Shown here one piece after another: positions 16,041 to 24,041 of a stretch of 64,000 nt of DNA (position 1 is the first letter of the stretch; every line of letters starts with the position of its first letter). A model generated the notes under the pieces. It was not told the origin of the DNA, ran no database searches, and saw only the letters and a list, made by a program, of their open reading frames with translations. Source of the stretch: Oscillospiraceae bacterium (GTDB lineage: Bacteria; Bacillota; Clostridia; Oscillospirales; Oscillospiraceae); NCBI GenBank assembly GCA_016293865.1, contig JAEDDG010000001.1:62001-126000 (forward strand), written 5' to 3'. Both the position numbers and the translations under genes were made by a program.

Positions 16041-17354
16041 TTACGGCTCCACGAGCAGCGGGGAACCATCATCGCCGCTGACACTGATCAGGCGGCTGAC
16101 CACGGTGCCGTCTCCCTGCCGCCATGAAATCATCAGATCCGGAATAATCTCCGGAACATATGTATCCACCTCAAGCGTATCCTCAGGCTCCATCACAGAC
16201 GCGGAAAACAGCGTATACACAGGCTCATACACCAGCGTCTTGTCATGCGCCACCACCCGCTGCAGAATCACGTCAGTTACCGGGGCATCAAACCAGATAC
16301 AGAACCGCTCGCCCTTGACGTCCAGAACCACCGTGCTGTACTGCCCGCTCCCGGTGCGGTCAACACCGCTTCTGTAACAAACATTTGGCTGCGCGTTTAC
16401 ACCTGACAGCACGCGCGCGGGGAGATAAATCTCCTTCACCATGCCCTGCAGCTGCTCATATGGGATTTCAAACTCCATCATACCGGCCGCATACGGCGCA
16501 ATCGTCATCGCGTTGCAGATGAACACCAGGCCGGTTTCCCCGAAATACCAGCAGCCGTCTGCCACAAAGCTGCTGATGTACTGCTGGTAATCGCTGAAAA
16601 GGCCGGCGGCCAGTCCCGGCTGGCTGTTGATCTGTTCAGTCACCGTTTCAATGGCATAGACCATAAATGTGTCGATATTTTCAGTAATATCATTCAGCGT
16701 CAGTTCATTTCCCGTGGAAATATCATAATTTTTCGTGGAATAAATGGTGCTCGGATGCGCGCCGCCGTAGTCGTAGTAATCATTCAGTCTCAGGCTGAGC
16801 ACCACGCCGTCGTTGCGCATGACGCTGTAGCTTCGCTCACGCGCATAACCGCACCAGTATTCCGGATCAGTAAACTGGCTGTACCCTTCCCGCGCCATCT
16901 CCACGTCCGCTTCCTTTTCAGAAGCAAAGGTATCATTCGCGGCAGCAATGGCGCTGCTGATCTTTTCAGAAGCCACCGGATCCCCGTCCACCGTGACCTC
17001 GGCACTGTACAGGCCAAAATGCAAAAGCGGAATTCCGTCATCTTCGATCAGTTCCCCGGCATCCGACAGCGTAACCGTTACTGCTTTTGCCTGTTCTCCT
17101 GCAGCCTGCTGTGCTGCGCCGCTGTCATCGGCGCCGTCCGCACCGTCCGCATCGCCCGGTTCAGTGTCCCGGACAGAATCGTCCTCATCCTGTGCGCTGT
17201 CATCTCCGGCAGTATCCGCTGTCTCTGCCTGCCCGGCGTTTTTCCCGGGCTGCGCCTCCGGCTGTCCATCCCCAGCAGGCATATATCCGGCGCCGCACGC
17301 TGCAAGTGACAGCAGCATGGTCAGTACCAGTATAAGCGTCATAATCTTCTTCAT
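16041..17354 (-). CDS. Lipoprotein with DUF4163/DUF3298-like domains
   Basis: A 437-residue exported lipoprotein. The signal peptide ends in lipobox LAAC with Cys20, so it is likely lipidated by Lgt, whose gene is at 41541-42626. A disordered acidic spacer (about 21-95, rich in Asp, Gly, Ala and Glu) leads to a domain with NDYYDYGGAHPST, the hallmark of the RsiV-like DUF3298 family, several of which bind lysozyme or sense the wall. The C-terminal 120 residues are beta-rich and unassigned. AAAGGAG lies 8 nt before the ATG. The GNAT gene lies 44 nt upstream. No sigma factor gene is nearby, so an anti-sigma role is not supported. Confidence 0.75.
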   Translation of the reverse strand: MKKIMTLILVLTMLLSLAACGAGYMPAGDGQPEAQPGKNAGQAETADTAGDDSAQDEDDSVRDTEPGDADGADGADDSGAAQQAAGEQAKAVTVTLSDAGELIEDDGIPLLHFGLYSAEVTVDGDPVASEKISSAIAAANDTFASEKEADVEMAREGYSQFTDPEYWCGYARERSYSVMRNDGVVLSLRLNDYYDYGGAHPSTIYSTKNYDISTGNELTLNDITENIDTFMVYAIETVTEQINSQPGLAAGLFSDYQQYISSFVADGCWYFGETGLVFICNAMTIAPYAAGMMEFEIPYEQLQGMVKEIYLPARVLSGVNAQPNVCYRSGVDRTGSGQYSTVVLDVKGERFCIWFDAPVTDVILQRVVAHDKTLVYEPVYTLFSASVMEPEDTLEVDTYVPEIIPDLMISWRQGDGTVVSRLISVSGDDGSPLLVEP

Positions 17355-17398
17355 TGTCGGTTCTCCTTTCGTCGAACGGCAAAACTTTTGCTCAGCAT

Positions 17399-17965
17399 TC
17401 AGGCAAGATCCGTCCCGCAGGTATAAACCCGCGCATAAAGCGCATCACGCACATGCTCAAACTGCGGCCGCTCCAGCACCTGTGTGGCCATCAGCGCCAG
17501 CGGCGTCGGTTCATCGTCCGGACGCAGCGGCGGCTGCATATAATCGAACGGGCACAATTCAAAGCCATGGCGCCTGTAAAAGCCGATTCTGCGGCACGCG
17601 ACATCCGTCTCAGGCAGTTCAACCTCAAGGACACAGACAGACTCTGCTATTTTTAAAAACAGGTCCAGCATCCGGCCGCCCAGGCCCTGACCGCGCAAAG
17701 CGGGATCTGAAGCAAAATGCTCAACATACCGGAAATCCTGCATTTCCCACCAGGTCAAAAATGCAAGGATTTTCCCTTCAAGGAGCGCGGCGAAAACCAC
17801 ATATTCCGGCTGCTGAAATAAAAATCTCTGACCCGCAGCCGTACGCCGCTCATATGCCGGAAAAGACGCTTCGAGCAGCTCCAGAAACCGGCCGCGCTGC
17901 CGGTCATTCATCGGATGCTCGCTGTCAAAGCGCGTAAAAACCAGCTTTTCCAATTCAATCGACAT
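17399..17965 (-). CDS. GNAT-family N-acetyltransferase
   Basis: A 188-residue cytoplasmic protein with the GNAT fold. The acetyl-CoA pyrophosphate loop is ALRGQGLGGRM (R/Q-x-x-G-x-G/A type), preceded by YVEHFASDP on beta-4 and followed by GFYRRHGFEL (beta-5 and alpha-4). The substrate is unknown. AAGGAGC precedes the ATG by 9 nt. The lipoprotein gene lies 44 nt downstream on the same strand. Confidence 0.85.
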   Translation of the reverse strand: MSIELEKLVFTRFDSEHPMNDRQRGRFLELLEASFPAYERRTAAGQRFLFQQPEYVVFAALLEGKILAFLTWWEMQDFRYVEHFASDPALRGQGLGGRMLDLFLKIAESVCVLEVELPETDVACRRIGFYRRHGFELCPFDYMQPPLRPDDEPTPLALMATQVLERPQFEHVRDALYARVYTCGTDLA

Positions 17966-18110
17966 ATATTCAGCTCCTTATATATCATTATACATATCAT
18001 TGTATGCCCGGATATGCAAGAACAAAACAGAAACAAAACAGCTACAAATCACAAAAAGTACGCCGAATTGCCGGTCTGCCCCCTGTTTTCGCCGTGCTGC
18101 TGCGCAAATG

Positions 18111-18143
18111 AAAGACGGCGCGGGGAAGCTTCCCCGCGCCGTC
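18111..18143 (-). terminator. Terminator of abrB
   Basis: A perfect 13-bp GC-rich stem (18114-18126 with 18131-18143), AGCT loop and a short T-rich tail on the minus strand, 5 nt past the abrB stop. Confidence 0.7.
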
Positions 18144-18148
18144 CGTCG

Positions 18149-18400
18149 TCAAATCTCTGATTCTCTTGCCAACGCGCCGGCACATTGCCGGCAAACTGTT
18201 TTATCATGAAAGGTAATGACATTTTCTGTTTTTCCGCAGAAAACACAGGCCGGCTCATACTTTTTCAGGACAATACAGTCTTCGTCAACATAGATCTCCA
18301 AAGAATCCCGCTCCTCAATACCCAGATTGCGTCTGAGTTCGATGGGAATCACGATTCTGCCGAGTTCATCAACTTTTCTGACAATTCCTGTTGATTTCAC
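18149..18400 (-). CDS. abrB: AbrB-type transition-state regulator with zinc ribbon
   Basis: An 83-residue DNA-binding protein. Residues 1-50 are the swapped-hairpin AbrB/SpoVT domain (GIVRKVDELGRIVIPIELRR). Residues 52-75 carry CxxC-x15-CxxC, a zinc-ribbon tail common in clostridial AbrB. It probably represses stationary-phase and sporulation genes, by analogy to Bacillus AbrB. The start is GTG at 18400, seven nt after GAGGTGA. It is divergent from spmA-spmB with about 200 bp between, which would suit local control. Confidence 0.9.
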   Translation of the reverse strand: MKSTGIVRKVDELGRIVIPIELRRNLGIEERDSLEIYVDEDCIVLKKYEPACVFCGKTENVITFHDKTVCRQCAGALARESEI

Positions 18401-18606
18401 TGGAAATTCACCTCAATTCCTGCACATTGCTGCGAACTCTTCAGGCGCTTCTGCCTGTACTTCCGATGCTGTCTGCCATCATAACACAACGTGTCGAAAA
18501 AGTCCGTCATTTTACAAATTGTTCACGAATGCCCGGCTGCCCTCATAATGACTGCCGCCGCTGTGTATACTTGATCAGATTCATCTGCCGGGGAGGTCAA
18601 AAAACT

Positions 18607-19173
18607 GTGGCGCTTGCTGTCATCTGGACTGTTCTCATACTGGTTTCCGTGCTCTGCGGACTGGTCAACGGCACCATAAGCCAGGTGGCTGCCGCCATGA
18701 CCGACGGCGCCGCCGCCGCAGTGCAACTGTGTCTCGGCATCTGCGGCGCAACCTGTCTGTGGTCGGGCTTCATCAATCTGATGCGCGCAGCCGGATTTCT
18801 GGAAAAGCTCTCCCGCGCGCTGCGCCCGTTCCTGCACCGCCTGTTTCCGCAAAGCGCCGGCGACCCGGAGACGATGGAGGCCGTCAGCGCCAATTTCTCC
18901 GCCAACCTTCTGGGCCTCGGCAACGCAGCCACGCCGGCCGGCGTTCTGGCTGCCGGCCGGATGGAACGCGCCGGTCACACACGGGATCTGGCTGCGCTGG
19001 TCGTGCTGAACTCAGCCTCCATCCAGCTGATCCCCACCACCGTCGCGGCTGTCCGCGCCGCCAACGGCTGCCAGACGCCGTTCGATTTGCTTCCCGCCGT
19101 GTGGATCACCTCGCTGCTCTCCTGCTCGGCCGGTCTTCTGACGCTGCGGCTGCTGACTGTCCGGAGGCGCTGA
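18607..19173 (+). CDS. spmA: Spore maturation protein A (nucleoside-recognition family)
   Basis: An integral membrane protein of 188 residues with about five membrane segments. Motifs include MTDGAAAAVQLCLGICG and NFSANLLGLGNAATPAG, the latter a hallmark of SpmA. In Bacillus and Clostridium, SpmA and SpmB help dehydrate the spore core and raise heat resistance. I start at GTG 18607, ten nt after GGGGAGG, giving the usual length; an in-frame extension to 18391 lacks a ribosome binding site and membrane character. spmB begins 1 nt after the stop. Confidence 0.9.
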   Translation: MALAVIWTVLILVSVLCGLVNGTISQVAAAMTDGAAAAVQLCLGICGATCLWSGFINLMRAAGFLEKLSRALRPFLHRLFPQSAGDPETMEAVSANFSANLLGLGNAATPAGVLAAGRMERAGHTRDLAALVVLNSASIQLIPTTVAAVRAANGCQTPFDLLPAVWITSLLSCSAGLLTLRLLTVRRR

Positions 19174-19174
19174 A

Positions 19175-19696
19175 ATGGAACTGTTTTCCGCTTTGTTTGC
19201 GCCGGGTCTTGTGTGCCTGGCTGCCGTATGCGCTCTGTGCCGCCGGGCGGACATCTATGCCGCCCTGACCGGCGGCGCCGCAGACGGGCTGAAGCTGATG
19301 GCGCGGATTTTCCCTTCGCTTCTGATGATGCTCACCGCCGTATACATGCTCCGGGCCAGCGGCGCCCTGGACGCGCTGACCGCCTTTCTGGCGCCGGTAT
19401 TGAAGGCGCTGGGCATCCCGCCCCAGACCGTGTCCATTATGCTCATCCGGCCCCTGAGCGGCAGCGGCGCTCTGGCCGCCGGTACAGAACTGATCGCCGC
19501 ATACGGGCCGGATTCCCTGATCGGCCGTACGGCCGCCGTTATGCTGGGTTCCACCGAAACCACATTTTATGTGCTGGCTGTCTATCTGGGCGCCGGCGGC
19601 GCAAAAAAGGTCCGCGCCGCGATTCCCGCCGCCATTGCCGCCGATCTTGCCGGCTTCACAGCCGCGGCGCTGGCTGTGCGCCTGTTCTGGAGATAA
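19175..19696 (+). CDS. spmB: Spore maturation protein B
   Basis: A 173-residue membrane protein partnering SpmA. The gate-like nucleoside-recognition motif IRPLSGSGALAAGTELI is intact, as is GSTETTFYVLAVYLGA. It follows spmA by one base, which implies translational coupling. The T-tract of the convergent argS terminator overlaps its stop codon. Confidence 0.92.
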   Translation: MELFSALFAPGLVCLAAVCALCRRADIYAALTGGAADGLKLMARIFPSLLMMLTAVYMLRASGALDALTAFLAPVLKALGIPPQTVSIMLIRPLSGSGALAAGTELIAAYGPDSLIGRTAAVMLGSTETTFYVLAVYLGAGGAKKVRAAIPAAIAADLAGFTAAALAVRLFWR

Positions 19697-19730
19697 AAAA
19701 TTGCCGGAGCGCTGATGCGCGCCGGCAATT
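19694..19730 (-). terminator. Terminator of argS
   Basis: The stem AATTGCCGG/CCGGCAATT (19699-19707 with 19722-19730) has GC-rich inner pairing. The minus-strand T-run reaches into the spmB stop codon, so the two convergent genes share the site. Confidence 0.8.
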
Positions 19731-19740
19731 TCCGGATTTA

Positions 19741-21486
19741 TTACATTTTTTCCGGCGCATGAACGCCGATGATGCCCAGGCAGTTGGCAATGACTGCCCG
19801 TGTCGTGTCCGCCAGCTTCAGCCGCGCGGCAAGAACATCCGCCTGCTCGCCCTTGATGCGGCAGGCATTGTAGAATCTGTGGAACCGGGCGGCCAGTTCC
19901 ACCACATAGCGGTTGATGCGCGACGGATCATAATCCCGGCAGGCCAGCCGGATCTCTTCCGGCAGAAGCGAAATCTGCTTGATCAGGTCCCGCTCCGGCT
20001 CTGTGGCCAAAAGCGACACATCCACCTGCTCCATAGCCGGCACGGCGCTTCCGTTCTCCTTCAGGTTCCCCACCAGCGAGCAGATGCGGGCGTGGGCATA
20101 CTGCACATAGTAAACCGGGTTTTCACTGTCCTCCCGGACAGCGAGCCCCAGGTCAAAATCCAGATGCGTATCCGGCCGGGCATTGAAGAAATAGCGGGCC
20201 GCGTCCACGCTGATTTCATCCAGCAGATCGTTCAGTGCAATGGCCTTTCCCGTGCGCTTGGACATCCGCACCGGTTTCCCGTCCTGGAGCAGATTCACCA
20301 GCTGCATCAGCACCACCGTCAGCCGGCCGGAGCCGTCCAGTCCCAGTCCGTCCAGCGCCGCCTGCAGGCGGGCCACATGGCCGTGGTGATCCGCGCCCCA
20401 GACGTTGATTACCCGGTCGAAGCCGCGCTTTTCAAATTTATTGCGGTGATAGGCGATATCTGCGGCAAAATAGGTATAGAATCCATTGGCGCGGCGCAGC
20501 ACGTCGTCCTTCAGATCCAGCTTGTCCGCCTGTTCACGCGTCTTTCCTTCGCGGATGTATTTCTGTCTCAAAAGCTCAGAGGTATTCAGCCACAGAGCGC
20601 CGTCTTTCTCATAAGTCCAGCCCCTGTCTGCCAGCATTGCGACTGTTTCCGCCACATAGCCGGATTCATGCAGCTCGGACTCAAAAAACCACTGGTCGTA
20701 GTTGATGCCGTAGCGCTGCAGGTCGGCTTTCATCTTCGGAATGTTGACAGAAAGGCCGTATTGGCTCATGGCGTCCAGCCACTCGCTCTCCGGCTTGTCC
20801 CGGTATGCGTCGCCGTGCAGCTCATAAAAGCCCTTTGCAAGCATCCGGATATCGTCGCCGTGGTACCCCTCCTCCGGGAAGGGATAATTCTCTTCACCCA
20901 GTATCAGCTGCATATACCGGGCGTGGATGGACTGCGCGAACTTGTGAATCTGGTTGCCGGCGTCATTGACATAGAACTCACGCCACACGCTGTAGCCCGC
21001 GCGGCTCAGCACCTCCGCCAGTGTGTCGCCCAGAACGCCGCCCCGGGCGTTGCCCATGTGCATGGGTCCGGTCGGATTGGCGGAGACGAACTCAACCATC
21101 ACCTTCTCGCCCCGGCCGACGCTGACGCAGCCGTATTGCTTCCCCTCTGCCTCCACGCTGGCCAGCACCTCGCCATACCAGCTGTCGCCCAGATGGAAAT
21201 TCAGAAAACCGGCGCCTGCAACGGTAACCTGATTGAAATAACTGCCGGTCAGATCCATCCCGGCCGCCAGCGCCTCCGCAATTTTCCGCGGCGGCATGTG
21301 CATATCCCGTGCGGCCGCCATGGCATACCCGCAGGCATAATCGCCGTACACGGTGTCCTTCGGAATCTCGATTGAGCCTTTCAGGGTACAGCCGGCGGGC
21401 AGCGTTCCCTTCGCCGCGCACACGCCGTATGCCGCCCGTGTCAGCTCATCAATTTGCTGTTTTGCTTTTTCAATCAGATTAGCCAT
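19741..21486 (-). CDS. argS: Arginyl-tRNA synthetase
   Basis: A class I synthetase of 581 residues charging tRNA-Arg. The N-terminal additional domain is followed by the HIGH variant HMGNARGG and, late in the catalytic domain, RMSKRTGKA as the KMSKS equivalent. A DALR anticodon-binding domain ends the protein. The ATG overlaps the stop of the DUF1934 gene by 8 nt, so the two are coupled; Bacillus has the same pairing (ywiB-argS). Confidence 0.96.
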   Translation of the reverse strand: MANLIEKAKQQIDELTRAAYGVCAAKGTLPAGCTLKGSIEIPKDTVYGDYACGYAMAAARDMHMPPRKIAEALAAGMDLTGSYFNQVTVAGAGFLNFHLGDSWYGEVLASVEAEGKQYGCVSVGRGEKVMVEFVSANPTGPMHMGNARGGVLGDTLAEVLSRAGYSVWREFYVNDAGNQIHKFAQSIHARYMQLILGEENYPFPEEGYHGDDIRMLAKGFYELHGDAYRDKPESEWLDAMSQYGLSVNIPKMKADLQRYGINYDQWFFESELHESGYVAETVAMLADRGWTYEKDGALWLNTSELLRQKYIREGKTREQADKLDLKDDVLRRANGFYTYFAADIAYHRNKFEKRGFDRVINVWGADHHGHVARLQAALDGLGLDGSGRLTVVLMQLVNLLQDGKPVRMSKRTGKAIALNDLLDEISVDAARYFFNARPDTHLDFDLGLAVREDSENPVYYVQYAHARICSLVGNLKENGSAVPAMEQVDVSLLATEPERDLIKQISLLPEEIRLACRDYDPSRINRYVVELAARFHRFYNACRIKGEQADVLAARLKLADTTRAVIANCLGIIGVHAPEKM

Positions 21487-21922
21487 TTACACCCGTCCTT
21501 TGTGCTTCTTTAATATTGATCTGAAAAACATTCCGGGAAATCCCTGCGTTTTCGAGGTCGATCACATAGCGGATTTCCAGATCGCCGCCGGCTTCACCCA
21601 GCCCGTTTTTTATGCTGTGGGTATCCACGCCCATCGTAATCGCGCCGAAAGGTGTTTCATAGGCAAAATAATGCTTTTTCCCCACCTGAAAAACCATGCT
21701 GGAATTCACTGTGCCGCAGCGCGTCAAAGTGACTGTGCCATGGTCAATATCAAAACTGGTCTTTGTTCCGTTCAGGCCGGTTAACTCGCTTTCCATATAA
21801 CTGAAACGGGCGCTGCCGTTATCGAAGGAATACTCCCCGTCAGTCACAAGCTCGACAGTGCCGCTGTCTCCGTCTTCCGGGCGCTGCGCGCCTTTAATGG
21901 ATATGATTACGTCTTTTTTCAT
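21479..21922 (-). CDS. DUF1934 beta-barrel protein (YwiB-like)
   Basis: A 147-residue cytoplasmic protein of the DUF1934 family, calycin-like. The pattern VIISIKGAQ, then ELVTDGEYSF and a C-terminal RYVIDLENAG, fits. Function is unknown, but the gene is conserved directly upstream of argS in many Bacillota, as here with an 8-nt overlap. Confidence 0.85.
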   Translation of the reverse strand: MKKDVIISIKGAQRPEDGDSGTVELVTDGEYSFDNGSARFSYMESELTGLNGTKTSFDIDHGTVTLTRCGTVNSSMVFQVGKKHYFAYETPFGAITMGVDTHSIKNGLGEAGGDLEIRYVIDLENAGISRNVFQINIKEAQRTGVNG

Positions 21923-22084
21923 GTGCTGATTCGCTCCGTGGTTTGAAATGCCGTTGACGGCTGTCCATAATATAGTCTATTATGCTGGATAAAACAAGTG
22001 GAAATTCAATTTTGTGTGGAATTCACTGCGCAGATTTGCTATACTGTAGTGTACATCATTATACAGGATCGGGGGCGTCATGTT

Positions 22085-22492
22085 ATGAACATCGAACTGA
22101 CAGACATGGAGTTCCGCAGGCTGTTGGATATGGTTTATATCGGAAACTGGATTCTGAACTCCACCAGGGGAGACGACCGTCTGCCTGATTATGACCATGT
22201 GGAAAGCAAAATATTTGCACAGTGCGTCAAAGCCGGCATGCCCGCGCTTTTCGAGATCCGGAACGGCGAAGTTCTTCCGTCGGCAGCTTTTGAAGACGGT
22301 GGCATCCATGAGGCCATTATGGATTATGAGGACACTGTGTTTTTTGAGATACTGGCCGAGGAACTGGCGCGCAAAGACATGGATTTTGAACCGGTCACAG
22401 CGGAGAATTACGAGGAGCTGGCCGACCGGATTGACGGTTATATTGCCGAATTTGAAGAAAACGGCGTAGAAAACATCACGCTGGACAAATAG
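22085..22492 (+). CDS. Conserved acidic protein of unknown function
   Basis: A 135-residue soluble protein, strongly acidic and mostly helical, with no membrane segment. It carries FRRLLDMVYIGNWILNS near the N-terminus and EDTVFFEILAEELARKD in the middle. I recognise it only as a type of hypothetical protein from gut Clostridia and assign no function. The ATG at 22085 is preferred over an upstream extension without a ribosome binding site. An extended -10 (TGCTATACT, near 22035) lies upstream. The XpaC-like gene follows after 30 nt. Confidence 0.75.
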   Translation: MNIELTDMEFRRLLDMVYIGNWILNSTRGDDRLPDYDHVESKIFAQCVKAGMPALFEIRNGEVLPSAAFEDGGIHEAIMDYEDTVFFEILAEELARKDMDFEPVTAENYEELADRIDGYIAEFEENGVENITLDK

Positions 22493-22522
22493 GACCGGTT
22501 TTGCCCGGTACACCAAAGGGAG

Positions 22523-23917
22523 GTGCCCGCCACGCAGGAACAGAATGATTTCAACCGCTCGATCCGCCTGGAGAAATACCGGCTTCTTGCCGAGGGGTAC
22601 GACCGGATTTCCATCGCTTACCTGGCTGAAGCCGTCGGCGTTTCCAAGGCGGCCGCCGTCGGCGAACTGGGGCAGATGGTGGCAGACGGCAGCTTCGGTG
22701 TGGGCGCGTATATCGATTATACCACATTGGAGCTGATCCTGCCCACCGCTTCGGCCCATACGTCTGCGCATACCGCGTCCCCGGCGGACGATGTGCGCGC
22801 AGCATGGCAGCAGGTCAAATCCACCGCCGGTCAGCAGGCCAGGATCTGGGCGCAGCAGGCTGCCCGCACCGCAGAAAACGCTGTCAAACAGGCCGCGCAG
22901 TCTGTCGGCCAGGCCGCTCAGACAGCCGGGCAGACAGCCCAGCAGCCAAAATCCAAACCGAAGCCGCAGCAGGAGCAGCAGCGCCGTACGGCGTCTTCGC
23001 CTCCGAAGCCGCCGGTGCGGCCGGAAAAATCCGGTGTCCGTACCTCAGGCGCCGCGGAAAAGCCTGCGCCGCGGACAAAACGCAAAGCATACGTCTCGCT
23101 TCTGCTGTCCGGCATAGCTGCCGCGGCGGCAGGCGTTGCCGGGCTGGCCGTCAGTCTCGACTTTCTGTTTGCAGACGCATTTCTGGCCTGGCTCATCACC
23201 GGCGCCAGCCTCTCAGCCGTAGGCGGCGGGCTTCTGACCGTCCGCGGATCCCTGCGGCGGCGGGATGCGCGCTACTGCAAATACCAGGCATATATGACCG
23301 GCCGCGACTGGGCCGGAATCCCGCAGCTGGCGGCGGCAGCAGGCGTGAAGCCGGCAAAGGCCCGGCGGGATCTGGAGCGCATGACGGCGGACGGCCTTCT
23401 CGGTCCGGCAGCCTACGTCGACAGCGGCAATGACGCGCTGATCACCAGCCCCGGCGTCTCCTCCGCAGCGGGAACTGCGGATCCGGACGCCAGTGAGGAC
23501 AAGTACTTTGTCATTCTCCGCCAGCTGCGGCAGCTGGACGACGAAATTGCAGACGCGCGCGTGTCTGAACTGACCCGCTCCATTGAGGACACATGTGCGA
23601 AGATATTCCGTATTGCCCAGGAAAATCCGGAGAAGAACGCGAATCTGAAGACATTCATGGGCTATTATCTGCCCACTGCGCTGAAGCTTCTGCGCAACTA
23701 TGCCACTCTTGAAAGGCAGGGCATCGGCGGCGACAATATTGACGCCGCCAAGCAGTCCATCATCCGCTCCCTGTCCACTCTGGAAAACGCCTTCCGCGTC
23801 CAGCTGGACAAGCTTTTTTCCTCCGACGCGCTGGATGCGGAAACAGATGAGGACGTGCTGGAGACCATGCTCCGGCGCGACGGCCTTTCCGGCAGCGATT
23901 TTGAACAGACAGAATAA
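22523..23917 (+). CDS. XpaC-like membrane protein with two winged-helix-like modules
   Basis: This 464-residue protein begins with a helix-turn-helix-like module (about 8-72), then an Ala/Gln-rich helix and Pro/Lys linker (90-190). Two membrane segments follow (about 192-245), then a second copy of the same module (about 252-312) and a helical domain (about 325-450) like the XpaC family (5-bromo-4-chloroindolyl phosphate hydrolysis protein). The family is linked by position to TelA-type proteins elsewhere; its enzymatic activity is doubtful. The start is uncertain: the only in-frame start after the upstream stop is a GTG that overlaps the AAAGGGAGG site, leaving very short spacing. Confidence 0.7.
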   Translation: MPATQEQNDFNRSIRLEKYRLLAEGYDRISIAYLAEAVGVSKAAAVGELGQMVADGSFGVGAYIDYTTLELILPTASAHTSAHTASPADDVRAAWQQVKSTAGQQARIWAQQAARTAENAVKQAAQSVGQAAQTAGQTAQQPKSKPKPQQEQQRRTASSPPKPPVRPEKSGVRTSGAAEKPAPRTKRKAYVSLLLSGIAAAAAGVAGLAVSLDFLFADAFLAWLITGASLSAVGGGLLTVRGSLRRRDARYCKYQAYMTGRDWAGIPQLAAAAGVKPAKARRDLERMTADGLLGPAAYVDSGNDALITSPGVSSAAGTADPDASEDKYFVILRQLRQLDDEIADARVSELTRSIEDTCAKIFRIAQENPEKNANLKTFMGYYLPTALKLLRNYATLERQGIGGDNIDAAKQSIIRSLSTLENAFRVQLDKLFSSDALDAETDEDVLETMLRRDGLSGSDFEQTE

Positions 23918-23920
23918 AAC

Positions 23921-23961
23921 AAAAAGGACAGGTCCGTATGTTTATTACATACAGACCTGTC
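23921..23961 (-). terminator. Terminator between the XpaC-like gene and the PTS operon
   Basis: A 14-bp stem with one mismatch (23927-23940 with 23948-23961). The T-run on the minus strand (23921-23925) makes it a good end for the PTS operon; the plus-strand tail is weaker. Confidence 0.75.
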
Positions 23962-24041
23962 TTTCATTCTTCTTCAGCGTCAATCCTTGAAAGCGTGCAC
24001 ACACTCTGCCGCACTACAAGAACCGCTCTGAGGCCAATGCG

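Noticed and set aside
16041..17354. Anti-sigma factor (RsiV) assignment
   Set aside because: DUF3298-like sequence is present, but there is a lipobox instead of a cytoplasmic anti-sigma domain and no sigma factor gene nearby.
18149..18400. Zinc-ribbon tail on AbrB as a novelty
   Set aside because: This tail is common in clostridial AbrB proteins.
19213..21375. 720-codon plus-strand open frame
   Set aside because: It overlaps spmB and is antisense to argS; its composition is a reflection of those genes.
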